Shown: in pieces, positions 26,052 through 32,319 of the stretch
Position numbering within the stretch: position 1 is the first letter of the stretch
How the letters are laid out: each line of letters begins with the position of its first letter
Source: Candidatus Vogelbacteria bacterium RIFOXYD1_FULL_44_32
Lineage (GTDB): Bacteria; Patescibacteriota; Minisyncoccia; Phycocordibacterales; XYD1-FULL-46-19
Length of the DNA stretch: 38,788 nt
Assembly (NCBI GenBank): GCA_001823065.1
Contig: MHTJ01000002.1
Span: 117,532-156,319, forward strand
Direction: 5' to 3'
Translations under genes and position numbers: made by a program
The notes under the pieces: model-generated
Told to the model about the DNA's origin: nothing
Seen by the model: the letters and a program-made list of their open reading frames with translations, nothing else
The model's database searches: none

Positions 26052-26057
26052 TATACT
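26052..26057 (+). promoter_or_regulatory. -10 box of xth (leaderless)
   Basis: TATACT 7 nt before the ATG at 26065. No clear -35 at the expected spacing. Confidence 0.5.
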
Positions 26058-26064
26058 CGAAATA

Positions 26065-26844
26065 ATGAAACCAGTAGCTTTAATTTCTTGGAATGTCAAC
26101 GGGATTCGGGCAGCCGAGCGGAAAGGTTTTTTGGATTTTTTAGCCACCAGTAAATATGATGTGGTCGCTGTGCAAGAGACCAAAGTTCACAATATCGCCC
26201 AACTGTCCCCAGCCCTAGTTCAGCCTGAGGGCTATAATTCTTATTGGGATTGTTGTGAGACCAAAAAGGGCTACAGTGGTGTGGCAACTTTTTCTAAACT
26301 TATTCCGGAAAAAATAAAAACTGATTTTGGTAATAATATTTTGACAGCCGAGGGGAGAATGATTGAAACTCACTTTGCAAATTTTATTTTTTTGAATATT
26401 TATTTTCCTAATGGGGGAGCCAGTCCCGCTCGGCTGGCCTACAAGCTAGAGTTTTATCAGGAATTTGTCGCTTATCTTAAAAAATTAAAAAAATTAGGCA
26501 AACCGATTATTTTCACCGGTGATGTCAATACAGCCCACGAGGAAATAGATTTGGCCCGACCAAAGCAAAATGAGAAAGTCTCGGGTTTTATGAGGGTCGA
26601 GCGTGATTGGCTGGATGAGTTTGCTAAAATTGGTTTTGTGGACACTTTTCGCTTTAAACATCCAGAAACTGTAAAATATAGCTGGTGGGACCAAAAAACA
26701 GCCGCACGGGAGCGTAATGTGGGTTGGCGGATCGATTATTTTTATGTCAGTACTGATTTGGTCGATAATATAAAGCGGGCGGCCATTCTCGACGAAGTTT
26801 ACGGTTCCGATCACGCGCCGATTTTATTGGAGTTGGAGTTTTAA
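26065..26844 (+). CDS. xth: Exodeoxyribonuclease III / AP endonuclease
   Basis: Cleaves DNA at abasic sites left by glycosylases such as the gene just upstream and MutM. The 259 residues contain the full motif series: ISWNVNGIRAAERKG near 8, VQETKVHN near 36, FLNIYFPNGG, FTGDVNTAHEEIDLARP near 152, and GSDHAPILLEL at the end. The length is normal. TATACT (26052-26057) lies 7 nt before the ATG, so it probably has its own leaderless promoter in addition to readthrough from the glycosylase gene. Confidence 0.95.
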   Translation: MKPVALISWNVNGIRAAERKGFLDFLATSKYDVVAVQETKVHNIAQLSPALVQPEGYNSYWDCCETKKGYSGVATFSKLIPEKIKTDFGNNILTAEGRMIETHFANFIFLNIYFPNGGASPARLAYKLEFYQEFVAYLKKLKKLGKPIIFTGDVNTAHEEIDLARPKQNEKVSGFMRVERDWLDEFAKIGFVDTFRFKHPETVKYSWWDQKTAARERNVGWRIDYFYVSTDLVDNIKRAAILDEVYGSDHAPILLELEF

Positions 26845-26861
26845 GGAAGAGTAAAATTAAT

Positions 26862-26987
26862 AGCCAAATTTCGTTGCCGGTGTTTGGATGCTGGAACCTT
26901 GCACAGCGCGACGGCGCGAGCAGAGCAAAAACTTAACAAAGTTTTATGTGTGTTCCAGCAGACAAATACCAAGAAAGAAATTTGGCT
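26862..26987 (+). repeat. Hairpin element with 29-nt conserved core, copy 1
   Basis: Nested inverted repeats fill the xth-holA gap. The outer arms are AGCCAAATTTC (26862-26872) and its complement (26977-26987). Next come GGTGTTTG/CAAATACC (26879-26886, 26963-26970, one G.U pair) and GCTGGAAC/GTTCCAGC (26890-26897, 26952-26959). Inside lies a 29-nt core at 26897-26925 (contains GCGCGACGGCGCGAGC), then a hairpin AAAACTT/AAGTTTT. The core recurs exactly at 30979-31007 on the minus strand. Confidence 0.8.
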
Positions 26988-26999
26988 TACCTTTAATTT

Positions 27000-27716
27000 A
27001 TGTTATACATCTACTTTGGATCAGACATAAATAAATCTCAACTGGCTTGGCGGAAATTTGCCGAGGCGGTAAAAACTAAACGCCCAGACGCCGAAGTTTT
27101 TGAATTGGCGGAGGATATTTTTTCGGAAACATCTGCCGACGAGCTTTTGCATGGACAGGGTTTGTTTGTGAGTAAACATATTGTTTTAGCTAAAAGATTA
27201 TTGCAAAACCAGGAGGCCGAGCAGTGGTTATTTGATAATCTAAAAGATATTAGTGAAGCCGACCATATGTTTTTACTATGGGAAGAAAAATTGTTGGCAC
27301 CCCAAAAACAAAAATTAGAAAAGTTTGGGGCTGAACTAAAAGAATTTATTAAAAAACCAGAAGCAGAAATTAAAGACAATTTTATTTTTTCAATTGGTGA
27401 TGCATTGGGAGCGCGTGATCGGCTAAAGTTGTGGAAGGCGGTGGCTGGGGCTAGTCTAAAGGGCTATGAACCAGAAGAAATTTTTTGGCAGTTGTTTGGG
27501 ACAGCACGCAATATGGCCTTGGTCGCTAGGGAAGAGAGTGACCAAGATATACCACTTCATCCATTTGTAGCTAAAAAGACACGGGGTTATTTAAGGAATT
27601 GGGGTGACGAAGGTGCGCTCAAGCTCACTGGTGACCTGATGGCCTTATATCATAATGTGCGGCGCGAGAGTCGGGATTTAGATGTAGCACTGGAGCGGTT
27701 TGCGCTTGAGATATAG
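27000..27716 (+). CDS. holA: DNA polymerase III delta subunit-like protein (clamp loader)
   Basis: The 238-aa product resembles a compact HolA, the subunit that opens the sliding clamp: an N-terminal segment MLYIYFGSDINKSQLAWRKF, LLHGQGLFVSKHIVLAKRLL, then the C-terminal helical collar domain (RDRLKLWKAVAGASLKGYEP, FWQLFGTARNMALV, and a final LDVALERFALEI). Typical HolA has about 330-340 residues, so this is a shortened CPR-like form. It begins 12 nt after the repeat element, which therefore occupies its 5' leader. Assignment rests on overall pattern and is fairly confident. Confidence 0.75.
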   Translation: MLYIYFGSDINKSQLAWRKFAEAVKTKRPDAEVFELAEDIFSETSADELLHGQGLFVSKHIVLAKRLLQNQEAEQWLFDNLKDISEADHMFLLWEEKLLAPQKQKLEKFGAELKEFIKKPEAEIKDNFIFSIGDALGARDRLKLWKAVAGASLKGYEPEEIFWQLFGTARNMALVAREESDQDIPLHPFVAKKTRGYLRNWGDEGALKLTGDLMALYHNVRRESRDLDVALERFALEI

Positions 27717-27736
27717 ACTAATGATATTTTTTTATG

Positions 27737-27742
27737 TAGAAT
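27737..27742 (+). promoter_or_regulatory. -10 box of tRNA-Lys
   Basis: TAGAAT, with predicted start near 27749, 9 nt before the mature 5' end. No convincing -35. Confidence 0.45.
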
Positions 27743-27757
27743 ACGTGCGTTAGATTT

Positions 27758-27830
27758 GCCCTGTTAGCTCAGTTGGTAGAGCAGCTCCCTTTTAAGGAGA
27801 TGGTCGCAGGTTCGACTCCTGCACGGGGCA
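27758..27830 (+). tRNA. tRNA-Lys(UUU)
   Basis: Complete cloverleaf of 73 nt. Acceptor GCCCTGT with ACGGGGC, D-arm GCTC/GAGC, anticodon loop CTTTTAA with anticodon TTT, T-arm GCAGG-TTCGACT-CCTGC, discriminator A. CCA is not encoded (CACAAA follows). Its 3' part is perfectly complementary to sequence just downstream. Confidence 0.96.
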
Positions 27831-27931
27831 CAAAAAGGCACTTTTTGTGCCCCGTGAGCGAGACAACTGCTTGTCTCGCGTCAGGAGTCGAAAGGACTTT
27901 CAATGTTTGTGAGCGAAGAGCAAACAAACCT

Positions 27932-27962
27932 GAAAGTCACCCGCGACCGTAGGTCGAGACTC
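27932..27962 (+). repeat. 31-nt direct repeat, copy 1
   Basis: Identical to 28142-28172 (starts GAAAGTCACCCGCGACC, ends GAGACTC). Both copies lie in the tRNA-Lys tail, 210 nt apart. Confidence 0.9.
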
Positions 27963-28141
27963 ACTTATTGTTACTGTAAAAATATCTTGTCTCCCGTGCA
28001 GGAGTCGAACGCCGGAGCGCACGAAGTCGGAGGTCAGCAGAGCTGGAGGTCAGCAGAGCTCCGGTGCGAGGCGGTGCCTAGACCGAGACTTGGCGACGGC
28101 CCAGGATCGAGTCGAGGGAGACTCCTGCAAAAGTATCAGTC

Positions 28142-28172
28142 GAAAGTCACCCGCGACCGTAGGTCGAGACTC
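28142..28172 (+). repeat. 31-nt direct repeat, copy 2
   Basis: Identical to 27932-27962. Here the repeat runs directly into a direct copy of the tRNA T-stem strand (GACTCCTGCAC). Confidence 0.9.
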
Positions 28173-28189
28173 CTGCACCACTTCAAATC

Positions 28190-28217
28190 TTGCCATTTCC
28201 CAATTTAGGCATAGAAT
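28190..28217 (+). promoter_or_regulatory. Promoter of the 99-aa orphan gene
   Basis: TTGCCA (28190-28195), a 16-bp spacer and TAGAAT (28212-28217); start near 28224. The leader contains CCGC-ATA-GCGG (28236-28246) joined to Shine-Dalgarno GGAGGAGG (28245-28252), nearly the same module as at 21424-21441. Confidence 0.6.
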
Positions 28218-28261
28218 CGGTGATAGAAAAAACATCCGCATAGCGGAGGAGGATTGTAAAA

Positions 28262-28561
28262 ATGGGAACAGTAACAACAGGTGTAAATCCTCAGTTATTA
28301 CCGAGAGTCAAAGATTTGCCGAAAAGAGACAGAGCCCTTCGTTTTGGGGACAGTCTTGTCTTTCATTCCGAAACCCATCGGGTCTTGGTGGTGCGTCGGG
28401 GGCCTGATGGGCCGGTGGTTGTCCACTCGGCCGACTTCGACGGCCTTACCCATTTTGGGTTCCTTCAGTATGTCGAACAGCAGGTATATCTGTTTGGGCT
28501 TAAATACCAGAAGTCCAGCCTGGTTTTTGGCCCGACAGATATTGCTTATGATGTTTACTAG
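28262..28561 (+). CDS. 99-aa orphan protein with strong ribosome-binding site
   Basis: A soluble 99-aa protein (MGTVTTGVNPQLLPRVKDLP at the start, with a central FGDSLVFHSETHRVLVVRRG and an aromatic C-terminus). The ATG is 9 nt after GGAGGAGG, a rare strong Shine-Dalgarno here. Alternating hydrophobic residues (VLVVRRGPDGPVVVHSADF) suggest a small beta-barrel or beta-sheet. Codon use is GC-rich compared with neighbours. It has its own promoter and a GC-rich hairpin after the stop. I do not recognise the family. It shares its leader design with the 21447 gene, suggesting common regulation or common origin. Confidence 0.65.
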   Translation: MGTVTTGVNPQLLPRVKDLPKRDRALRFGDSLVFHSETHRVLVVRRGPDGPVVVHSADFDGLTHFGFLQYVEQQVYLFGLKYQKSSLVFGPTDIAYDVY

Positions 28562-28567
28562 TCTTTT

Positions 28568-28595
28568 GGCCCGGGGCGCGTTTGCGTTCCGGGTC
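28568..28595 (+). terminator. Probable terminator after the 99-aa orphan gene
   Basis: Stem 28568-28579 with 28584-28595 (core CCCGG/CCGGG plus GCGC/GCGT, some G.U pairs), loop GTTT. The T-tract is broken (GTCGTTTGTT), so termination strength is uncertain. Confidence 0.5.
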
Positions 28596-28620
28596 GTCGT
28601 TTGTTACAAATATCATACTT

Positions 28621-29100
28621 GTGACTAAGAAAACTTTTTTAATTCTCTATAACATTCGTTCTGCCTACAATGTGGGGGCTATTTTTCGTACAGCGGACGC
28701 GGTAGGGATAAGTAAAATATATTTGGTGGGGGTCACACCGTGCCCGGCCGACAAGTTTGGCCGAGTAAACAGCCAAATCGCTAAAACGGCTTTGGGGGCG
28801 GAAAAGACGGTGGCTTGGGAGTATAAAAAAACGATTGCCCCACTTATGGCCAAACTAAAAAAAGATGGGGCTCAGGTGGTTGCGCTTGAGCAAGATGAAG
28901 AGGCGATTGACTATCGGAAGCTAAAACCAAAAGGTGATTGGGCACTTATTCTAGGCGAAGAAACCAAGGGCCTGTCGAAAGCTATTTTAAGTCAGTCTGA
29001 TTCGATTGTAGAAATCCCGATGAAAGGGAAGAAAGAGTCTTTAAATGTGTCGGTTGCGGCCGGGGTGGCGTTATTTCAAATAATAGGCAATAAAATTTAA
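28621..29100 (+). CDS. SpoU/TrmH-family RNA 2'-O-methyltransferase
   Basis: SAM-dependent 2'-O-ribose methylase of the SPOUT class; the target (tRNA or rRNA) cannot be told. The three knot motifs are present: NIRSAYNVGAIFRTADAVG (motif 1), LILGEETKGLS (motif 2) and IPMKGKKESLNVSVAAGVAL (motif 3). I choose the GTG at 28621 (V-T-K-K-T-F-L-I-L), because earlier in-frame codons lie in the upstream terminator. TATCAT (28611-28616) is 4 nt ahead. The product is 159 aa, short because it lacks an N-terminal substrate-binding domain. A strong terminator follows. Confidence 0.88.
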   Translation: MTKKTFLILYNIRSAYNVGAIFRTADAVGISKIYLVGVTPCPADKFGRVNSQIAKTALGAEKTVAWEYKKTIAPLMAKLKKDGAQVVALEQDEEAIDYRKLKPKGDWALILGEETKGLSKAILSQSDSIVEIPMKGKKESLNVSVAAGVALFQIIGNKI

Positions 29101-29106
29101 AAGCCC

Positions 29107-29139
29107 AAAATATTGGACACCGAGTGTCCAATATTTTTT
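29107..29139 (+). terminator. Intrinsic terminator after the SpoU gene
   Basis: A 14-bp perfect stem AAAATATTGGACAC (29107-29120) and its complement (29124-29137), loop CGA, followed by TT. The stem's A/T base gives T-rich ends on both strands, so it can act bidirectionally. Confidence 0.8.
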
Positions 29140-29144
29140 ACAAT

Positions 29145-29307
29145 AAAAAGGGCCGTCACTGGCTCGAGGACCCCTTTCACTCGCCGCTACTAGGGGATAC
29201 TTGGGATAATGTGTTTGGTCCCAGATGTATTGCCTGGGCACACCATCCTTAGTATTGTCTGCTCTTGCCAACCCAGATGGAATTCCTAAATGGGTTTGTG
29301 ACGGCCT
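29145..29307 (-). ncRNA. Structured RNA carrying a 23S rRNA helix-18-like hairpin
   Basis: A gene-free region with a complete RNA transcription unit on the minus strand. A closing stem GGCCGTCAC/GTGACGGCC (plus-strand 29297-29305 with 29151-29159) is followed by TTTTT. Inside, in RNA order, are AACCCA/TGGGTT, a GGC..GAG/CTC..GCC stem, a 10-bp stem (29239-29248 with 29204-29213), CCCAG/CTGGG, and a CCCC/GGGG hairpin (29171-29196) whose loop AGTAGCGGCGAGTGAA matches the universal 23S rRNA helix-18 region at 15 of 16 bases. The segment at 29228-29254 vaguely recalls the 23S 5' end. It may be a functional rRNA mimic or an rRNA relic. Confidence 0.65.
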
Positions 29308-29312
29308 TGTTG

Positions 29313-29340
29313 ACTATATAATATTAATCAAATTTAGCAA
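29313..29340 (-). promoter_or_regulatory. Promoter of the helix-18-like RNA
   Basis: Minus-strand TTGCTA (29335-29340), a 16-bp spacer and TATAGT (29313-29318). The predicted start, 29306-29307, falls exactly at the first base of the closing stem. Confidence 0.65.
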
Positions 29341-29405
29341 GATTTGGATGACAAAATTAGTATTATAGGCCAAAAAATAAGGGTATTGTAAGGTGGCTAA
29401 AACAC

Positions 29406-29434
29406 TTGACAAAATAGATAGAAAAGTGTATAAT
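29406..29434 (+). promoter_or_regulatory. Consensus promoter of the 159-aa orphan gene
   Basis: Perfect TTGACA (29406-29411), a 17-bp spacer and perfect TATAAT (29429-29434). The leader of about 57 nt includes a hairpin CTCGC-GTAG-GCGGG (29467-29480) and Shine-Dalgarno AAGGAG (29484-29489), 8 nt before the ATG. Confidence 0.85.
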
Positions 29435-29497
29435 CTAGGATAGGTAGTGTGGGTACCAGACAAAGACTCGCGTAGGCGGGTTGAAGGAGAAAGAAGA

Positions 29498-29977
29498 ATG
29501 AACAAAAAAGTGGAACCAATTCCTGAAGATAAGCGTCTTCAAGAATTGGTTGAAGAAGCTCTGGTCGGAGGCCAGAGCCGAGGTCTCACCCCAGAAATCG
29601 ACGGCGCCATGGCCACCATGGACTGCTATGAGCTGTCCAAGATGGCACAGTCTCTTTCGGGAGGAAGAGTGCATGCGCTCTCCTCATCGGAAGTCAATTC
29701 CATTGCTGGTGGAGCGGTCTCATCTTTTGAGTCTAGGTGGCTCGCCACTCAGATTCTGGAGGGAGATCGCGAACAGTTCTTGTTGGAGAACCCGGAATTC
29801 ATTTCCTCTTCAGAAGAAGAGGGTAGCGAATTCGGGTTTTGGAATCAGGCGGCGCGGGTGAAGGGGGAGGAGGTGCGGACTGCGGTGGTGCTGGCCTGGC
29901 ACGGTAAGTATGTGCGGGTCTCCACGCGCCGGTTGCGCGTCGGGGGTGTTCCAATTTTGTTCTACGTCAATGTTTAG
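29498..29977 (+). CDS. 159-aa orphan protein under a consensus promoter
   Basis: A 159-aa soluble acidic protein. The ATG at 29498 is set by AAGGAG. The sequence has a helical first half (KRLQELVEEALVGG, TMDCYELSKMAQSLSGGR), a Ser/Glu patch (FISSSEEEGSEFG) and a beta-like C-terminus (RTAVVLAWHGKYVRVSTRRL). No signal peptide is present. Codon use is GC-rich. It is monocistronic with a perfect sigma70-type promoter and a strong terminator, so it should be highly expressed. The family is not recognised. It shares leader architecture with the genes at 21447 and 28262. Confidence 0.65.
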   Translation: MNKKVEPIPEDKRLQELVEEALVGGQSRGLTPEIDGAMATMDCYELSKMAQSLSGGRVHALSSSEVNSIAGGAVSSFESRWLATQILEGDREQFLLENPEFISSSEEEGSEFGFWNQAARVKGEEVRTAVVLAWHGKYVRVSTRRLRVGGVPILFYVNV

Positions 29978-29990
29978 TCTTGTTTCTTTG

Positions 29991-30027
29991 GTCGCGTCTG
30001 GTCTTTATGATCGGGCGCGACTTTTTT
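29991..30027 (+). terminator. Intrinsic terminator after the 159-aa orphan gene
   Basis: Stem GTCGCGTCT (29991-29999) with GGGCGCGAC (30013-30021), two G.U pairs, then TTTTTT. Confidence 0.8.
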
Positions 30028-30034
30028 GTTTAAA

Positions 30035-30901
30035 TTACTTCTGACACTTCTCACAAAAGTGAGTTCCGCGTCCTGCGTGTTTTATTTTAGATATTTTAGT
30101 GCCACAGGTTGTGCAGGGTAGATTGGCACGGCCGTAAACATTTAAGTATTTTACAAAACCACCTTTCTCGCCCGTTGAGGTAACATAATTGCGGGCCGAG
30201 GTACCTTTCATTTTGATGGAGAGTTTTAGGACGGTGAGCATGGATTTATATAATTTTTCAATTTCACTTTTTGAAAGACTGAAAATTTTCCGAGTGGGGA
30301 GTACTTTAGCGAGGAAGCTAGCTTCGTCTATATAAATATTACCCATACCAGCGATGAGGTGCTGGTCGAAGAGGGTTTGCTTGATAGTCCGATTTGGATA
30401 CTTGGTGAGAAGCTCGGTAAAAATATTGAGGGTAAACTTTTTATCCAAAGGTTCAGCTCCGTGCGGGTCCAAAATGATATTTTTTTCCGCCTCGGTTACT
30501 AACTTGAGCCAGCCAAATTTGCGCAGGTCGTTGAAATAGAGGGTAGAGCCGTCGGTAAATTTAAACTCGGCCTGGGTATAGTTGTTTGGCAGATTTCTGC
30601 CGCCGTCACGCTGGGGGTGGCCGCCAACTACAGCTTTGCCAGTTTTGGGAACGAATATAAGCTGGCCGGTCATCTTGAGGTGAACTAGGAAAAAGTGTTT
30701 ACCCGAGAGGGAAATGACCACAATCTTGGCTCGGCGGGATACGCCCAAGACTTTTTTCTTGCTAATATTTTGGGCAAAGTCTTGGGCCGAAAGTGGGAGG
30801 ACCATTTTAGGCACGTGAACAACCACCGACTTGAAAGTCTTGCCACTGATCGCTTTATTTAATTGTCGGGAGACAGTTTCTACCTCTGGTAATTCAGGCA
30901 T
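30035..30901 (-). CDS. mutM: Formamidopyrimidine-DNA glycosylase MutM
   Basis: Bifunctional glycosylase/AP lyase for 8-oxoguanine. The 288 residues start with the catalytic MPELPEVETV (Pro2, Glu3), contain HLKMTGQL with the beta-lyase-associated Lys near 76, the helix-two-turn-helix region (NIYIDEASFLAKVLPTRK), and end in a zinc finger (CTTCGTKI then FCEKC). An insertion (KTGKAVVGGHPQRDGG near 90) lies in the N-terminal domain. It is the last gene of the minus-strand group and its 5' leader holds the second copy of the 29-nt core element. Confidence 0.95.
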   Translation of the reverse strand: MPELPEVETVSRQLNKAISGKTFKSVVVHVPKMVLPLSAQDFAQNISKKKVLGVSRRAKIVVISLSGKHFFLVHLKMTGQLIFVPKTGKAVVGGHPQRDGGRNLPNNYTQAEFKFTDGSTLYFNDLRKFGWLKLVTEAEKNIILDPHGAEPLDKKFTLNIFTELLTKYPNRTIKQTLFDQHLIAGMGNIYIDEASFLAKVLPTRKIFSLSKSEIEKLYKSMLTVLKLSIKMKGTSARNYVTSTGEKGGFVKYLNVYGRANLPCTTCGTKISKIKHAGRGTHFCEKCQK

Positions 30902-30933
30902 GTTCGTTCTAATTATTAGCTGTTACTCATTCG

Positions 30934-31025
30934 CCAATACTGTTTGAAATACACGAATATTTTTCTGCTGAAAAATTTCTCTGCTCGCGCCGTCGCGCTG
31001 TGCAAGGTATTTCAAACAGTGTTGG
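30934..31025 (-). repeat. Hairpin element with 29-nt conserved core, copy 2
   Basis: Arms 30934-30952 and 31007-31025 are complementary over 19 bp with one G.U pair. On the minus strand the invariant 29-nt core (30979-31007) follows the first arm, then a hairpin ATTTTTC-AGCA-GAAAAAT, then the second arm. TCATTCG occurs directly repeated at 30927-30933 and 31027-31033. The second copy holds the stop codon of the Mur ligase, as if the element had inserted there. Confidence 0.8.
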
Positions 31026-31026
31026 T

Positions 31027-32319
31027 TCATTCGTCCACTTTGACTTTTTGTTGAAGGAAAGAAGTTAATTCACTACGGGCCACCTCCGCATCGCTCCACG
31101 GTTCTTTAGCGCCATTGGCCCGCATAATATATGGGTCAGTGCCTTTGCCGGTGATGATAATGACACTGCCAGTTTCGGCTTTCTCGATAGCTTTTCTAAT
31201 CGCCAGCCGGCGCTCCATAATTATTTCTTTCGGGGTGTGGGTGACACCAGATGCAACTTGGGTGGCAATTTGTTCGGGGTTTTCGTCGTAAGGGTCTTCG
31301 TCGGTGATAATAACTAGGCTGGCGTATTTGTCGGCGAGACCGCCCATAATTTGTCGGCGGTCGCTGTCGCGGCCACCACCGGTGCCACCCAAGACGGCAA
31401 TGATTTTATGGTCTTTGTAAATCTCGTAAACTTTTTGGAGCGAGTCGGCCGTGTGGGCGTAGTCGACAATGACTTTAAAATCTTGGAGACGGGCCAGTGT
31501 CGGGTCGGTGGGGGTGACTTGCTCCAGCCGGCCGGGGATACCAGAAAATTTTTCTATGGCTTGTTTTATTTTATCAGGACCAATGTTTTGACTTTTGGCG
31601 TAGGTAATCGCGAGCAGAATATTGTAAAGATTAAATTCACCCACGAGCTTGGTCTGGATCTTTTGGCCAGCGTAGGTGAAAAAGAGGCCGTCGACAAGGA
31701 GGGCATGGGGCTCGGCCTCGGCGAGGTGGCTCTCTAGCTTGGTCGCAATATTTATTTTCCGAAAATCATCAAGTGCTGGGTCGTCGCCATTGGTGACCAA
31801 AACTTTATTGGGTTTCCATGATGTGGCTAAAGCATGCGCGATTTTTAGTTTAGCTTCTTTATATTTGGCGAAAGAGCCGTGCGACTCAATATGCTCGGGT
31901 GAGAGGTTGGTGACCAAGAGAGCGTCGAGGGCAATAAATTTGTGGCGGAATTGTTTGGTGGCTTCGGAGCTGATTTCCAAAACGATATAGTCGCAATGGG
32001 CATCAACGGCTTCCCGAATTAGTTTTTGCAGGGTAAACCGTCCCGGGGTGGTCATTTTTAGGCGGTTTGGCCGGCTTTCGTTGCCGATTTTGAAACGCAC
32101 GGTCGAAACGAGGGCCGTTTTAAAACCAGCTTCTTCTAAAATCGCGCTCACGAGCTCGGTGGTGCTCGACTTGCCCTTGGTGCCAGTGACCGCTACTACT
32201 TTGATATGGCGGGCGGGGAAGCGGTAAATGAGGGCGCCAAGGAGGGCTAGTTTCCAGTGATAAATACTAAAAACCCAAGTGGGAACTATTTTTTTGATGA
32301 TATTTTTGATTTTTCCCAT
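31027..32319 (-). CDS. MurE-like Mur ligase without the N-terminal domain
   Basis: ATP-dependent peptidoglycan-precursor ligase, probably adding the third amino acid to UDP-MurNAc dipeptide. The 430 residues begin at the central domain: VTGTKGKSSTTELVSAIL (P-loop) near 44, VLEISSEA, HIESHGSFAKYKEAKLKIA (carbamylated Lys region), VDYAHTADSLQKVYE and GGTGGGRDSDRRQIMG. The usual DNPR motif that selects meso-DAP is replaced by DEDPYDENP, so the amino acid cannot be told. MurE normally has about 490 residues; the UDP-binding N-terminal domain is missing. It is coupled to the FemAB gene by a TAATG overlap. Confidence 0.85.
   Translation of the reverse strand: MGKIKNIIKKIVPTWVFSIYHWKLALLGALIYRFPARHIKVVAVTGTKGKSSTTELVSAILEEAGFKTALVSTVRFKIGNESRPNRLKMTTPGRFTLQKLIREAVDAHCDYIVLEISSEATKQFRHKFIALDALLVTNLSPEHIESHGSFAKYKEAKLKIAHALATSWKPNKVLVTNGDDPALDDFRKINIATKLESHLAEAEPHALLVDGLFFTYAGQKIQTKLVGEFNLYNILLAITYAKSQNIGPDKIKQAIEKFSGIPGRLEQVTPTDPTLARLQDFKVIVDYAHTADSLQKVYEIYKDHKIIAVLGGTGGGRDSDRRQIMGGLADKYASLVIITDEDPYDENPEQIATQVASGVTHTPKEIIMERRLAIRKAIEKAETGSVIIITGKGTDPYIMRANGAKEPWSDAEVARSELTSFLQQKVKVDE

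Larger units (their letters stand above)
27811..28180 (+). repeat. tRNA-Lys tail: inverted copies of the tRNA 3' part, with inserted hairpins
   Basis: This gene-free region is built from tRNA-derived pieces. TTCGACTCCTG (27811-27821) pairs with 27882-27892, and 27822-27837 pairs with 27841-27856, so the T-arm and acceptor strand can form a 27-bp hairpin with downstream DNA. The downstream arm is interrupted by a 25-nt insert (27857-27881) that is itself a hairpin GCGAGACAA-CTGC-TTGTCTCGC. A second inverted copy (27993-28010, 18 nt perfect) and partial direct copies of GACTCCTGCAC (28120-28129, 28168-28178) follow. A nested hairpin GACTTTC/GAAAGTC surrounds GTTTGT/ACAAAC near 27895-27938. Confidence 0.85.

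Noticed and set aside
27903-28208. 101-codon open frame in the tRNA-Lys tail
   Set aside because: It is made of tRNA fragments and the 31-nt direct repeat (KVTRDRRSRL appears twice for that reason), has no ribosome-binding site and no protein-like composition.
29071-29271. 66-codon minus-strand open frame
   Set aside because: It overlaps the structured RNA and its terminator; the base-paired architecture and the U-tail explain the sequence better than coding.
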